Source: Cacajao melanocephalus (lineage: Eukaryota; Chordata; Mammalia; Primates; Pitheciidae). From it: a DNA stretch of 64,000 nt. Below are positions 31,166-44,215 of this stretch, in pieces. A program made the translations under genes and the position numbers. The notes under the pieces are model-generated. The model ran no database searches. It was given only the letters and a program-made list of their open reading frames with translations, and was not told the origin of the DNA. The stretch is taken from NCBI GenBank assembly GCA_963573385.1, contig CAUYLG010052066.1, positions 1-64,000 on the forward strand. The letters are read 5' to 3'. Numbering within the stretch: position 1 is the stretch's first letter; each line of letters begins with the position of its first letter.

Positions 31166-32694
31166 TTATTAGTTACAGATTGCAAGCCGCACAACCTCCA
31201 AGGACTGGGACACACCCAGTTAGCAACCCGGAGAATAAGGCCCTTCTCTTGGGAAGGACATGGAGGCCCCATGTCACCTCCACCTGCTCTTCTGGGCTCT
31301 CAGCATGCTGCCCTGCTTTGCTTTCTGAGCATGCTTCTGGGCTTCTCTTTCCACGATTTTCTCCATCTGGAATGCCGTCCCTGCAGTGCTCCAGGCTAGG
31401 AAGTGTCCCTTGAACCTCCTGGTCCTTTATATATTCTCTTTGATGGACACTGACTAGATATGACCTCATGTTCCAGGCACTGGTGACCAAGTTTCACTTT
31501 CTCTGCCACACTGGGAGATTCAGGGACCCTGAGCTTCCCCACTGGAACCCCTGAGAGCAGCACCTGGTTGCTGGCTGGAGGTGAGGAAAAGCCATCAGGC
31601 TCTCTGGCTTCCTGGCACACTCCCAGGAGATCAGTTTTCTTCTTGGTTCAAGTGGAGCTAAAAAAAAAAATCCCCCTTGGTTTCGCATCAGCAGGATCTG
31701 CTTTCAGCAAACCCTTCAACAAGAACGGGCAGGAAGAGTAAATATTTATTCTACAAATGAATAAATCTGCTTCCATCTTCAAAAGAAAGCCTTAGTATAA
31801 ATTATCATAATTTCTCCATTTTAAGATGCCACTGATTTGAAGATATTTTCATATTGAACAACAGCTTTTTGAAAGAAAAGAGAACAAAATGAATAAATTA
31901 AGATGTCAATTGTAAGGTACGTTCTGAGTTTTTAAAAACTATGTCTTTGTATCAATGAAATAAAAATATATATGGTCTAATTTAATTTTTATTTTCTTCT
32001 TTTGGCTTTGGTGCTGTCGGAAAAAAACAAAAAAAAAGCCTCCAAAACTCTGACTAGGCCATGGTGAAACATGGGCAGATACTAACAATGTGTCCCGGCC
32101 AAGTCCCAGCCCTAAACCCGGGTGCTCCCTGGTCACCCGTGCACTGTGGCATCCCTGAGGCCCTGCAAAGCCAATGGTCAGGTTTTCTCTTTAGCAGAAA
32201 TTATGTCTGTCCTCTGCTGATACCTGATAACCACATTAGTGTCCTGTGGAAAGCCAAATGGGAACCTTTCAGGTGACCGTAGGCAAGCCACTACCCCTTG
32301 TACCTGTTTCTCCAGTTGCAGAATGAATGAGATAAGACTAGATAATTGGTTTCCCAGTGCTCTTCTGATGAAGCCTGTGGGATCTGCATAGTTTCCTTAG
32401 GTGCTGCCCTGGGAGTAGGAGGGATGGAGTAGGCTGTGCTCAGTGTTCTCATTCCCACTTCACCCACAGCAGCACTGTTGCTTAAGATTTTGTTTGCAAA
32501 AGGATTCTGAGGCCAAAAGCAATTTGAAAAACACGGGTAAATGGCATTCTGGGGTCCTCCCAATACTACTCTTGAATACACATTCTCATATGGTTTAAGA
32601 ACAGTGCTTCATTCCTCAGTTTGGACACACCCTCAGAATCCTTCTCACCACAGTGCTCCAGGCAGACACTCCCAATCTCTCTACAGCCTAATCC

Positions 32695-32910
32695 AGGGGT
32701 TGGCCAACTTTTTCTGTAAGGGACAAGATAGTACATATTTCAGGCTTTGTAGGCCTTTGTTTCAACTACCGAACTCTGTCTTTATAGTGAGAAAGTAGCC
32801 ATAGACCACATATAATGAATAGACGTGGCTGTGTTCCAATAAAACTTGCTTTACAAAGACAGGTGGCAGGCCAGATTTTGCCCCCGGGCTGAGGTCTGCT
32901 GGTCCCTGTG
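32695..32910 (+). mobile_element. hAT-type nonautonomous DNA transposon
   Basis: Known mammalian repeat with 'ggccaactttttctgtaagg', 'cgtggctgtgttccaataaa' and 'ggtctgctggtccctg' at the end; family name not recalled with certainty. Ends look like short inverted termini (caggggttgg and ggtccctg). Confidence 0.8.
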
Positions 32911-33544
32911 CTGTAATACTTCAACCTTAATGGTGAAGGAACTGAAGCCCAAGCGGGGAATTCAGGAACTGGGTTAGGATCCTTATCTCCCAGCAGTGAA
33001 TTTCTTCCACCACACTACGCTGCTCACTTAGCTGTGACTCTTGCCCTAAGTTGAACTTCAGGCATCTGGGGACTACATGGTTGAGGGAATGGTGCCTGGA
33101 AAAGGCACGTGTTCCATTTCTCTCAGGAGATCAGTTTTCCTCTAGGTTCTTAGAGGGCTATAAAAAGCCCCCAAGCTTGCCTCCTGTGAGGCATGCTGCC
33201 CATCAATTCCCCAGAACTGGTATGACTGCAATGTGGTGCCACATTCTGCCCCTGCTGCAGCCTGACAGCTGTGCCAGGGAGAAGAATCACGCCAGGCCAG
33301 CTCTGTACCTCCACTCCCTACTTGGGGCGAGGCTGGGATTCCCCGAATGGAATTTTAGATGGAGGACAAACTCCGCCTGGGCCCTCTTGGGTCAGCCTCT
33401 GTTAATTCCAGGAGAACGAGAGCTTCATGAATGCTGAATACCAGAACTCCAAGGGCCACAGCATGAAGAGTGTAAAGGATAAGAAATAAAACCTCACACA
33501 GGCTGCCTGGCCTGTAATCCTCCAACATTCATGGAGAAGCAGTG

Positions 33545-33690
33545 GAGAGCAATGGTAAACAACTCAGGTATGGAGGTGAGTTGGGCTGCATAAATAGACA
33601 GATCTTTCAAAACCTCAGTTTCTTCATCTATAAAATGGGATTATGACAGTGTCTATTAAGTCATGGGGGGCTTTCAGTAATAAGTACACT
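33545..33690 (+). mobile_element. MIR SINE fragment
   Basis: 'ctcagtttcttcatctataa' then 'aatgggattatgacagtgtc'. Confidence 0.75.
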
Positions 33691-34764
33691 TGACTATAAC
33701 TATTAAGCATCTGCTGTGTGTTAGACACTGGGAATATGGCACAGAAGATAGTCCTAGACCTCAGGACTCATATACACAGAAAACAGATATTTCAACAAAT
33801 GTGGTGAAAACTTCTAAAAGCCCAGTCTGAGGAGGGTGGTGGTAACTCAAAGTCGGGGGACAGCTAGAGATGGATGTGGCAGGGAGATAGATGATGCTGA
33901 GCTGCATCTTTCAGGAAGGAGGAAGAGCAAAGTCATCTGTTTGAACCTTAGTTATTGCATCTGTCCAATAGGGAGAGTGTCTCTGCTGTCTGCTTTGTAG
34001 GGCCATCACCAGGGACAAGAGACGCCACAGAAGAGAAACTCAGGGCTGGAAGCGTCTCCAGAAAAAAGACTTCAGTGGTCAAGTCTCTGTCTGATGAGTC
34101 CCCCATTACATAGGTTCCTTCTTGCCCATAGCAGACCCCCAGTGAACGGCTGCTAAGTGAGAGCATGTATGATCACATGGGCAGGGGTTGCCCAGCCTAT
34201 GCACAAAGCACTCTGTGGATGATGCAGAATGTCCCTGAAGCTAAGCTGAAATGAAGATAACTGGTGAATGTCAAAGTGCCTCTAAAAGTTAAAAACTTTA
34301 TAAAAATGTATATTCCCATAACATGGAAGCGAGTGGCTGAGCCAGGGCTCAGATGTGGGTGTTCTGCTTCCATGTCCAGATCCATTTCCATTCTGGCACT
34401 CTGTGCTGGAATATTTATTGGAGGCTGGAGTTCACATCACCTGGGAGTCCACAGTGGAGGGCAGGGGAGGGGAGGAGAAGGAGAAGCCTAGATAAACACA
34501 ATGCATCTCTAAAGGTCCATTTTGTACAAAGATATTTTAAGGGGGTGATAGATGAGGTTAGATATATTATGAACTATAATAAAAAATTTGCATTGCTTTT
34601 TAAAGATAAAATGAGACATTTCATGCTTTCGAGGTTGCTTTGGGTAACAGACCTAGACCCTAGAGACCCATTCAGTTGAAAAGTGTGAAAGACAGAACTA
34701 GAAGCAAGTGTTTGAGCAAGGTCAAGGGTCAAGATAAAAGCAGTGCCTGAAAACTAATTATTGC

Positions 34765-34915
34765 CCTTGTGTGAACATCAGAATCACCTGGGGGATCTGG
34801 GAAAAAGAAAGCAGATTCCCAGATCTCTGACCCACTGATCAAATCTGTGGGTGTACTTTCAGTAGACTCCACAGGGGGTGATTCTGAGCCCAGCTGGATT
34901 TGAGAACCACTGCTT
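34765..34915 (+). mobile_element. MER5A DNA transposon
   Basis: 'catcagaatcacctggggga' to 'ggatttgagaaccactgc', the intact 3' terminus. Confidence 0.88.
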
Positions 34916-35204
34916 TAGACAAATAGGGAGTGGTCCTTAAGGCAGGCTGGAGAAGGCAAGAGCAGAAACAGGAAGCTCCTATCTGAGGCAACAGGATACA
35001 GAAGCCATCCAAGATATATTTCCCCATAATAGTCAACAGGATTTGAGATTTGATTGTATAAAGGATGAAGGCAAAGGAAATGAGGGATAATGATGAAGGC
35101 TACATTTCTGTCCCTAAAGTGAGTATCATTGAAGTGGAGAATCCTGGAGTTGAAAGTGGCCATATCCAACTTCTACTCTGTGAACTGTGTACTCTCACTT
35201 TCAT

Positions 35205-35560
35205 TTATTCATCACCTCAACAGACATTTATTGAGCACCTACTGTGCATCAAACATTACATTAGGTCCTGGGGGATGGGCAGAGAGCAAGGAGAGAAGAG
35301 CCCTGCCCCAGCAGAGCTCATGTGAACAGCTAATTCAAGCCCACAGTGAACTGTGATTGTGAAAAGTCAATTCATGAGAAGTGCAGGGTGCTCTGAACAT
35401 CTACAACAGGCATATAGCTTGGGAGATTGGGAAACATTGCCTTGAGGAAGTCATATTTGAGCAGTGAGCTAAGGAAGAGCAAGCGTGAACCAGGAGAAGG
35501 CATAACGTATTCAAAGGCAAGGAGCAAGGCCAGTGTGAGGAGAGCCCAGGGCAAGAGGTA
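35205..35560 (+). repeat. Ancient interspersed repeat, family not named
   Basis: 'gacatttattgagcacctac', 'tgccccagcagagctcatgt', 'gaaggcataacgtattcaaa', 'aaggccagtgtgaggagag' follow the order of a common old mammalian repeat. Confidence 0.5.
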
Positions 35561-36524
35561 GGCGGGGATCCAATGCCAGCTAGTTAAGAGGGCAGACAGC
35601 AGACAGGGCAGGCCCGAGGCGCCGCAGGGACAGTATCTGATGCCTTACACACAATGAGAAACCACCGAAGGGTTTGAGCATAATCAGACCAATAGCTGTA
35701 AATAACTGTCCTTAATTACATGGCATTCTCAAATTCCATCCTTAAGCATAGATAATTCATAAGTCCTATTAAAAGTTATAATATACTGCACATTTAAATA
35801 AAAGAATGATTTAGGTTGAAACATACACTCCTAGAAGTACTGTTCTCTACAGTGTGCAAAAGGGTCAAGCTGTGAAAGCGTCTTGAATTTTGGGTGACAG
35901 TAGTCCTTAACCTACATATTAAGCCATTCTGTGGCTTCCCTGATCTGTGGCCACTCAAACTGACTCATTACATCCCTGCGCAACTTGGATTCTACCATTG
36001 AACCGTTCTTTTCATTTGTACACTTCTCTTAGATTGAGCCCAAACTGACCTCTGTTTAATCTCCTTCTGGAGAAACTTTCTATTATCTCTTCTACAGGAC
36101 AACGGATTTGAGAACTGATTCCATGTCCTCCCTTCAACTTTAGTCTTGTTCACAAACGCCCCCATTTCCTTCAATAATTTCTCATATGTTGAGTTGTTAG
36201 CATAAAAAGAGAAACAGGAAGGGTCATCTGATTTAGTGGTGAATAAGATGAGTTCAAAAGTGGGTCACCCAAAGGCGGAGTTGACCTTGGAATGGAAATG
36301 TACTATAGGCAGGAGGTCATGAGGGACTGGCGCCCAAATCGTGTCTGGTGATGGATATCTGAGAGTTACCCTCATAGAGGGGTTTTGTTCTTCACAGGAG
36401 TGAGTGTAACGAGAGGGCTGAGGTGGTCAGGAGATCAGGGGAGAGAGGGACAAGAGCCATTAAAGAAGACAGAGCAAGAATAGAGACAGAACAAGAGGCA
36501 AGATACAGCAAGTGGGAGAAGATG

Positions 36525-36665
36525 GGAAATAACAATTAGTAATCACCTACTATGGGCCAGGCACTGGGAGCTGGGCAAATATTATTGCATTTCAGTCTCC
36601 CAACTACAGGTGTCATTCTTCCTGCTTTATAGACTGAGGGAACAACTTGGTTGGGTAACTTGTCT
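36525..36665 (-). mobile_element. MIR SINE fragment
   Basis: Inverted: 'cctactatgggccaggcact', 'atagactgagggaacaactt'. Confidence 0.7.
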
Positions 36666-37479
36666 TAGTACCGGCGAGGCCCAGAGGCTATGAGCACCTA
36701 TAACAGAGGGATGGGGGAGGGAGAGGGCAGAAAAGGCTTCCTGGAAGGATGAGGCAGTGGTTATTTCACCTAGACTTATTTGACCCCCAAATCTGTGATG
36801 TTCCCACCTCTGCAAATTAGGAGAATGCATCAGAAAGGAGTAGAGGCTCAACAAAGCTAAAGCCCAGGAGATGGGATCTGATGGAGGTGAAAGGCTAGAC
36901 TCTGGTCCAGTGGAAGTGGGAGCCGTTTGTGATCCTTCAGAGAGGGCTCTCAGTGGAGGATGTGACTGGAAGCGAGGCTGCAGGAGGTGAAAGGAGTGTG
37001 CAGGAAGAGTTGCTGGCCATTTATTTGAGAAGTTTGGCCAGGAAAGGAAGGAGGAAAAAGCTGGGGTTTGGGGGGAGGTGTTGCGCAGATGGGTTCACCA
37101 TTTTGTTTCGTTCTGAGGTTTTCTTGAAGATTAACAAGGGTATGAGAAGCTGATGGTATTTAAAACCAGGATTGTTTTTCTGGACCAGAGACGAGAATGG
37201 AGTAATGATACGTTCTTGGCAGAGGGTTGAGAGGGAGGAACTTAATTGGCAGGATGTTCACTCATGTGAAAAGGGGAGTTTGAAACTGATATTTGAGGGA
37301 GAGGCTGACAAAACTCTGACAAAAATGAAAAAGCTAAACAGCTTTTGTGGGAGACAAAGAAATGGAAGCAGTGCCCAGGGACCAGGAGAAGCCTCCACAG
37401 GGAACAGAGTTAAGTCCTGTGGCCCCATATGACTATTTACACCCATTGCAGAGTGTGCTTAAATCCCAGGTGTTAGATT

Positions 37480-37600
37480 ACATGGATTACTTTTCCCATG
37501 ACATCCTAAGTGAAGACACTGAAGGGTCAGAGAAATTAAGTGACTTGCCCAAGGCCATGCAAAAAGTTGCAATCAAAACTCAAACCCAAGTTTGTCCATT
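37480..37600 (-). mobile_element. MIR SINE fragment
   Basis: 'gtcagagaaattaagtgact' followed by 'tgcccaaggccatgcaaaaa'. Confidence 0.7.
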
Positions 37601-38599
37601 CTCTGAACCACTCAGCTCCACTGAGTCCGAACACTGACAAAGATGATGCCATGAAATATGTTTGGATGAAAAAGTTGACTCGAATATGGATAAGGTTCTT
37701 TTCAAAAGACCATTATCAAAGAAGGAGTAGGAAATGAACTTGGATTTCAGGGAAGAGGTATGTCTGCATGGAAATTCACAGCCTTGGGGACAGAAGTTGG
37801 GTTGCAAGTCACTGGGGGAGTGCATCATATGGATTAGCTACAGGCTGCTTGGTCACTGGACGCTGTAGGGAAGACATGGCATTCCTAATTTGGATCTCAA
37901 AAGCTGGTTCAAAGAAGGCAAGACACAGTCAGAATGGGTTCTTAGATCATCTGTTCAGCAATGAAAATCTCAATCCATGTAAAGAAGAGCATCAGATTAT
38001 TTCTTGAGTTGCCCAGTAGACAACACGATCTCCCCAAGAACACAGAATGCAGCAAAAGAAACTGCTGTCTTGGGTTCAATTCAACTGCAGTAGTTGAACT
38101 AGTTGTGAAGGGGACAGGAAAGGAACCTTGGGGGAGATCGATCACTCCACATGAGACAGGAAGATCAGACATAATCTTGGGCATATTAAGAAGGCAAACT
38201 TTAGAAAGTCAGAAAAAATTCAGACCGTAGCCTTAAAGAGATGATGGTTCAAGAAGAATGAAAACTGTGATGACATAACCACAGTCAGGAGGCCTGAATA
38301 GGGAATATATGAGAGAAAATGAACATTTTAGTCACTCAGAGCTGTCGTTTGGACCGTGGTCCAGTTACTGAAGGTCATAAGTAGATTTTCGAGAGACAAG
38401 CACCATAAGGAATCACCGTGATAAAAACAAGAATATAACGTGTTCACTGTCTTTGAGGTGTACACAAAGCTGTCTAATTCAGTAACTTAAAACAGCACAG
38501 GGACTCAAAAAGCAACATCAGAGTTGGAGTAGCTTGTGGAAGACGCAAGTGAAGTTCTATAGGCAGTCTTATGAATGATGAGTCTGGTAAAAAAGACTG

Positions 38600-38840
38600 T
38601 AATTATTACAATAGCCAGCATTTACAGAGTGGATCCCATATGCTAGGTATTATTTGTAGATTATTTATAACAAATCCAAGAAATAGGTGCTATCGGTATC
38701 CATAATTTATCCTCATCTGCGGATGGTGCTATTTGCTTTAGATGTATGATGTGGGAGGTAGAGACAGAGTTAATTAACTTGTCCTGTAGAAGGCGGTGTC
38801 CATAGTCATTGGCTTTACCTGCGTGTAACTTTCACTGATG
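38600..38840 (-). mobile_element. MIR SINE, diverged
   Basis: 'atagccagcatttacagagt', 'atatgctaggtattatttgt'; a 48-bp block inside it (38721-38768) recurs at 41097-41144. Confidence 0.55.
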
Positions 38841-39288
38841 GTTGATTCTCTTTGTAGGGTATTTGTGAACCAGGAAACCCTGCTGGAAGGATTGCCATTA
38901 CGATGTGGTTTCTATGTCTGTTACTGTGTTATGTGAATCCTTTTTCTACCCCATGGGAAGACACATACACTGTTAGAAGAGAAATTCTACTTTCCAACTT
39001 TGTTTCCATTCTCAAGTCACTTGACTTTGATGCTGAGCTTTTTATGCTACGAACGATCTGAATAGTGCAGCTTAAGTGCCATGGAGATGCCTGGGGCCTG
39101 AAGCAGGAAGATTTGGCATCCAGGTTCTGTTCTAAGGCTTGGCCTGGTCACCTGCCACCAAGGAGGGAATCAGCAGCAAGCTTAAGATCAGGATTTTGAC
39201 ATGGAGAAAGCTGGGTTTGAAGCCCAGCTCTGTGTCTCACATGGGGAACGAATCACGGAGCAAATTAATGTCAGTGACCTAAGCTTGT

Positions 39289-39675
39289 TGTTATGGACTG
39301 AACTGTGTCCCTCCCAAATGCATATGTTGAAGCACTAACCCCTAGTGTGACTGTATTTGGAGACAGGGTCTTTATGGAGGTAATTAAGGTTAAATGAAGT
39401 CGTAAGGGTGGGGCGCTAATCCAATAGGACTGGTGTCCTTTTAAGAAGAAGAGACACCAGAGATCTCATTCTGCATGCACAGAGAAGAGGCCATGAAGGG
39501 ACATGGCAAGAAGGTGTCCCTACGAGACAGCAAGAGAGGCCTCACGCAACACTAACCCGGACTGCACCTTGATCTTAGACTTCCAGCATCCAGAACTGTG
39601 AGAAAATAAATTTCTGTTGTTGCAGCCACACAGTCTGTGTATTCTATTATTGCGGCCCTCGCTGGCTAATACACC
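39289..39675 (+). mobile_element. MLT1-like LTR (ERVL-MaLR)
   Basis: 'tgttatggactgaactgtgt' at the start, 'agacttccagcatccagaac', 'aaataaatttctgttgttgc' and 'gctggctaatac' at the end. No clean flanking duplication. Solo LTR, subfamily uncertain. Confidence 0.8.
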
Positions 39676-39924
39676 AGCAGAGCCCGCTTTCCTCTGAGGC
39701 ACCATTATGATAGTAGGCCCCATCCTACGGGTTTTTCTGAGAGGAGCCACATAAGCGGCCGAGGACAGTGTCTGGTACATGGCAAGGGTTTGATGATTTC
39801 AGTTGTTATCGTGAATACCGAAGTGCGGTTTTCTCCCCAGTCGGCTGGGCATGACAGTCCCACCTCTCACATGGTAGGCAGGAGGCCGAAATGAGACCCG
39901 TGCCACTTAAGCCTTCCCTGATGA

Positions 39925-40344
<420 letters not shown>

Positions 40345-40541
40345 TAATACGCTTGTGTTTACAAGTATTTATCAGAGTAGAGAACTGAGGATCCAGGCAG
40401 TTAAACCGATCTTGTGTGCCCCAGCCTCAAGCCACTTTACCTGAGATGGCCTTTGTAAGTCACAGAGAACTGATCTGATGTGAGGATTTAGTAGTATTCT
40501 CTTTTTAAAAATCAACACCGCTGTACAAGTAATCAGTTTGA

Positions 40542-40648
40542 GGTGCACTATAAAGTGTGTTGTATTTTACTAATTAAACCACAAACCACTGCTGGAGCTT
40601 CTCAGCAGTGGTTTAATTAGTAATATACAGCACACTTTATAGTGCACC
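40542..40648. repeat. Long hairpin: 53-nt and 46-nt arms, 8-nt loop
   Basis: Left arm 40542-40594 and right arm 40603-40648 are reverse complements apart from two mismatches and one extra 7-bp copy (AAACCAC twice in tandem) in the left arm. The loop is GAGCTTCT. It lies in AFAP1L1 intron 1 and would be transcribed. I recognise no repeat family. Confidence 0.93.
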
Positions 40649-41052
40649 ACGTGCCAGGCGTGGTGTTAGCAGATTGATCACAATAGATCCACTCCTTGCC
40701 TTCCTGAAGCTTACTTCCGGGTAGGGAGACACTGAAGTCAGATAACTACATCTATAAAGTTGTGACAAGAGGTGTAAAGGCTAGAAAAGCCTGCAGGAAG
40801 AGGGAAGGTCAGAGCCTTCCTAGGCTCTCAGCACCAAGGGATTCCTAGGAAGAGTGCTCTGGAGGCAGCCTTCTGACCTGGAGGTGTTAGTTACCAAGCA
40901 TTTAAAGTGAAGTGAACTACTGTCACCCTCTGTCTTAGGATGACACAGTGCACTTTCCACAAGCCTGGGTAGGCCTAGGTATGGATTTTTTTTTTTTACT
41001 GGAGATCAGACAGGGTGGTATCTAAAAACTGGCTGGGAGAGGGGTGGTGGAA

Positions 41053-41075
41053 GGGTGGGGGAGATGGGGGGCGGG
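41053..41075 (+). promoter_or_regulatory. Canonical G-quadruplex motif
   Basis: G-runs of 3, 5, 6 and 3 separated by loops of 1, 4 and 1 bases, on the non-transcribed strand complement of AFAP1L1 (plus strand). Confidence 0.7.
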
Positions 41076-41837
41076 CAGGAGTGTGAAGGGGAGGGTGGAT
41101 GGTGCTATTTGCTTTAGACATAATGATGTGGGAAGTGGGAACAGCATGACTGAGGGGCAGGAGAGGTGCCTCTTCTCTCTGTTTTTCCTCCCTGATGTAC
41201 ACTCTCTGCACACTTGCCTAGAAATCAGTTAACAGGTGAGAACTGCTTTACAAATCTAGGCCTCAGGTGCCAAAGAACCAAACAGAAGCCCCCTCTCTTT
41301 CCTGCCTGCCCTTCCCAGCCCTTGAAGAAGATGAATGAGGTATTTTGTGTTGGGGAGGGGCAGGTGGGGAGGCTGAACTGGAAGCCGGGAGTCCCCTCTG
41401 GCCTTCTGAGCTGGCCAAGCCCGACTTTCCCTGTAACAGGAGTACGGGAGGTTATCCCACACCTGCTCTGGGCTCATCCCTGCCCCAGTGCTCCCTAAGT
41501 GTTTCCATGCTGCTGTTTCTCTCCTTTTTTCCTCCCTTGAAGGGCTCAGCACAGCAAACAGGCAGATGGGGGAGAAGCGTAAGATTATCATGGGGAGGGG
41601 AGGGAATTTTCCATTATCAATAACATTTCACCTGTTGGCACAGCACTCACCGGTTTATCTAGTGCCTTCACACCTGTGATCTCTTTGGATCCCGGAGGTG
41701 CACACTGAAAACCTGGGGTTCCGATTCCCAGCCTTTGACACGGTTTCCATGTCCAAGTAGGCCACTTCTTTACAAACACACACACACTCCCATTTGGCCA
41801 CTGTCAAAAGCCATGTCTAGACCTTTACTTAAAATGT

Positions 41838-42120
41838 GCTCTGCAGAAGTGGTGGATCACCCCCTTAATCCCAGCACTTTGGGAGGCCAAGGCTGGCGGA
41901 TCACCAGAGGTCAGGAGTTCCAGACCAACATGGTGAAACCCCGTGTCTTCTAAAAATACAAACTCAGCCAGGTGTGGTGGTGCACGCCTATAGTTCCAGC
42001 TACTTGGGAGGCTGTGGCATGAGAATCGCTTGAACCTGGAGGCAGAGGTTGCAGTGAGCCGAGACCAGCCCGGGCGACAAGAGCGAAACTGTCTCAAAAC
42101 AAAACAAAACAAACAAAAAG
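41838..42120 (+). mobile_element. AluS with decayed 5' end
   Basis: Body from 'taatcccagcactttgggag' to the CAAAA tail. Near-copies atgtgctctg and atgtgcgctg flank it. It ends about 200 bp before the CpG island. Confidence 0.92.
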
Positions 42121-42824
42121 AGATGTGCGCTGGCCCACAACGAATGCCGCCCTCTTGGCTCACGTCAATCTCAATGTCATAAGTCCCTCCACTTCGGTGA
42201 AACGTCTACCAAATACACTGGAAAAGAGTCGGCAAGGTGCCTGGGAGACCATCTAGTCCAACTTTGTCGCCGGTCCAAAGAGAAGGGCCTGGGCCGAGGA
42301 CACAGCTGGTCCGGGACAGAGCCACCCCCGCCTCCTCCCTCGCTCGCTCACGCACACATGCACACGCGCGCCTGCTCACGGCGCTCTTCCTTCTCCCAGT
42401 GCCCTGGGCAGCTGCAAACTTGGGTGCCCTGGGGCTTCTCCCCAGGGGCTTCCCACGGCGGGTGTTGAACCTGTAAACCTTGTTTTCCCCTTTAGAGTGG
42501 AAGGCGGCAGGAGGAGCTCGCGGTCCTCCGGAGTCGAGAGGGGGATCTTTTATGAAGTTACAAATCCTCAGCCTATGAAAACTCCGATTTCACACACGGG
42601 AGGCGACTCGGCCCCAGGACACGGGCATTGACACGCACTGGGTCGTCCCGGCAGCTGGAGGCACCTGTGCTCCAGCGCCGCGTCTCCCAGTCCCCTCCGA
42701 CCGTTCCTCAGCCCCCGCCCCACCGTCCGCCTCTCTCCTTCCTCTTCCTCTCCGGCTTTGGATCGCCGGCTCTCCCTTTCCCGCCCGGCGCAGCAACAAG
42801 TGCGGGCGTCGTGGCCCCTCTTAC

Positions 42825-42840
42825 CCCGGCCTCGGTCCAT
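42825..42840 (-). CDS. AFAP1L1: AFAP1L1 exon 1, coding part (start codon, residues 1-5)
   Basis: Only 16 coding nt: ATG GAC CGA GGC CGG G, then donor GTAAGA. The start is chosen because MDRGR joins in frame to VLEQLLPEL of exon 2, matching the known family N-terminus, and the context GACGCCATGG is a good Kozak site (G at -3 and +4). The 5'UTR runs upstream into the CpG island. Codon 5 reads CGG (Arg). Confidence 0.9.
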
Positions 42841-42986
42841 GGCGTCGGCCGGGTCCCCGGGGCGCGGGCAGCAGGGCGCAGGGCTCCGGCGCGGCTGGTG
42901 GCGACCGGCGCGCTGCGCTCTCCAGGCCCGCCCTGCGGCCGGCGCTCTCCGCGGTTCCCTCCCCCCGACAGGATGCTCGCCGGCCG

Positions 42987-43010
42987 CCCCCGCCCCGCCC
43001 GCGCCCGCCC
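42987..43010 (-). promoter_or_regulatory. GC-box cluster with G-quadruplex pattern
   Basis: On the minus strand, G-runs of 3, 3, 3, 4 and 5 with loops of one to three bases; they overlap Sp1-type GGGCGG sites. Confidence 0.6.
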
Positions 43011-44215
43011 GTCCGCGCCGCTCCCGGAATAGACCCAAGCACGCCTCGCCCCCTGGGCCGCCGGCCGCTGCCCCGCGGTCCCGCACACGCCCGCGCCGCG
43101 CCCTGCCGCCCGCTGGCCCTCCTGCCCTCCGCGGCGCTCCCGCTTCCCCGTCCACGCGCGTTGGTTCCCGCGCCCGCGCGGCCCGCCCCAGCCCGGACCC
43201 ATGTGGTGTGCGGCTTTGCCCGCGCCACGCTAGCGACGCGGGCTCACCACCGCACCCCGCAGCCCGCTCCATCCCGGAATGCGGAGGCCGGTGCAGCGCG
43301 TTTTCATTCGATGGAATCGAAACCCCCTGCCCTGCAGCCGGCCGCCTCCCGTTTCCTGGCTTTGGGTTTGTCTTCTTTCGCCGCAGGTCTTCTCTGAGCG
43401 CCTTCTAAGCCAGACAGTGGGCCCGTGGCGATGCCGGTGCAGTGTCAGTGGTGTTGCGAAAGGAGAGTGAAATAATAACAAAGACCTTCAGAAAGAAAAG
43501 CACCTAGGAAAGCGAGAAAGAGAGGCTTGCTGACAGGTGGACAAGGGCTTGGGACACTTTCAACTAAAACGTGAAAACATACGAGGATCTGGGAGATTTC
43601 AGAAAAAGAGTAGAAAAAGAAAACGTGAAAACATGGAAAACAGTGATAAAAAATGTGGAAATGAACACTTTCAGCATACAAAATACAGTGCAATGTAAGT
43701 GCAGTCTTCCCAAGATTGTAGAAAATATCGCTATGACCCGTGTGGAACAGTAATGGGATTTAAATTTAAAGCTGTATGAAGAATGTCAACCTCTTCACCT
43801 TATTAGGATATCCCTGCGAAAATAGGTCTCACTCATTTATAGATAACACCAAATGTCTGACTTTAAGACCCTTTGTAAAGTCCAGGGCCAATTGTCCTCC
43901 TAGGTACTGCTCCTCTCACCATGGGCCAGGCCATGGTTTTCAGCTTTGAGCAGGCCAGTGTTCCCTTCTTAGAACATTCTGGAATGGGGAACACCAACCA
44001 CAAGGCATAGAGGCAAGAAAAGACCTGGGAAAGAGCATCCTGTTCTTTCCTGAACTGGAAATATTTTCTCTATTGCTTTTATGGGCAAATTGAAATTAAC
44101 ATTGTCTTTAAAAAATCGCATCAGTAATTTATTTAGTGTGTATGTGTGAGAGCACTCAGACCAAATGTGGTGTCATGAACAAGGTATGAAAACCTGTGCA
44201 TGGGCTCTTGTTCTA

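Larger units (their letters stand above)
42300..43450 (-). promoter_or_regulatory. AFAP1L1: CpG island and AFAP1L1 promoter region
   Basis: About 1.1 kb of CpG-dense DNA around exon 1, the only such stretch in the window. GC boxes cluster at 42985-43010, about 145-170 bp above the start codon, and no TATA box is evident. This fits a broad, housekeeping-type promoter with the start site probably between 42850 and 42980; the exact base cannot be read. Long open frames here on both strands are effects of GC content. Confidence 0.85.

Noticed and set aside
31623..33180. Similar strings 'aggagatcagttttc' at 31628 and 33126 with a loosely similar 50-bp context
   Set aside because: Exact match is only 15 bp and the rest is about 75% similar; could be chance or one unknown old repeat.
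42568..43408. Long open frames on both strands (216 and 234 codons) around exon 1
   Set aside because: They lie in CpG-island DNA, where stop codons are rare; they have no known motifs, are rich in Arg/Ala/Gly/Pro, and overlap the real start exon in other frames.
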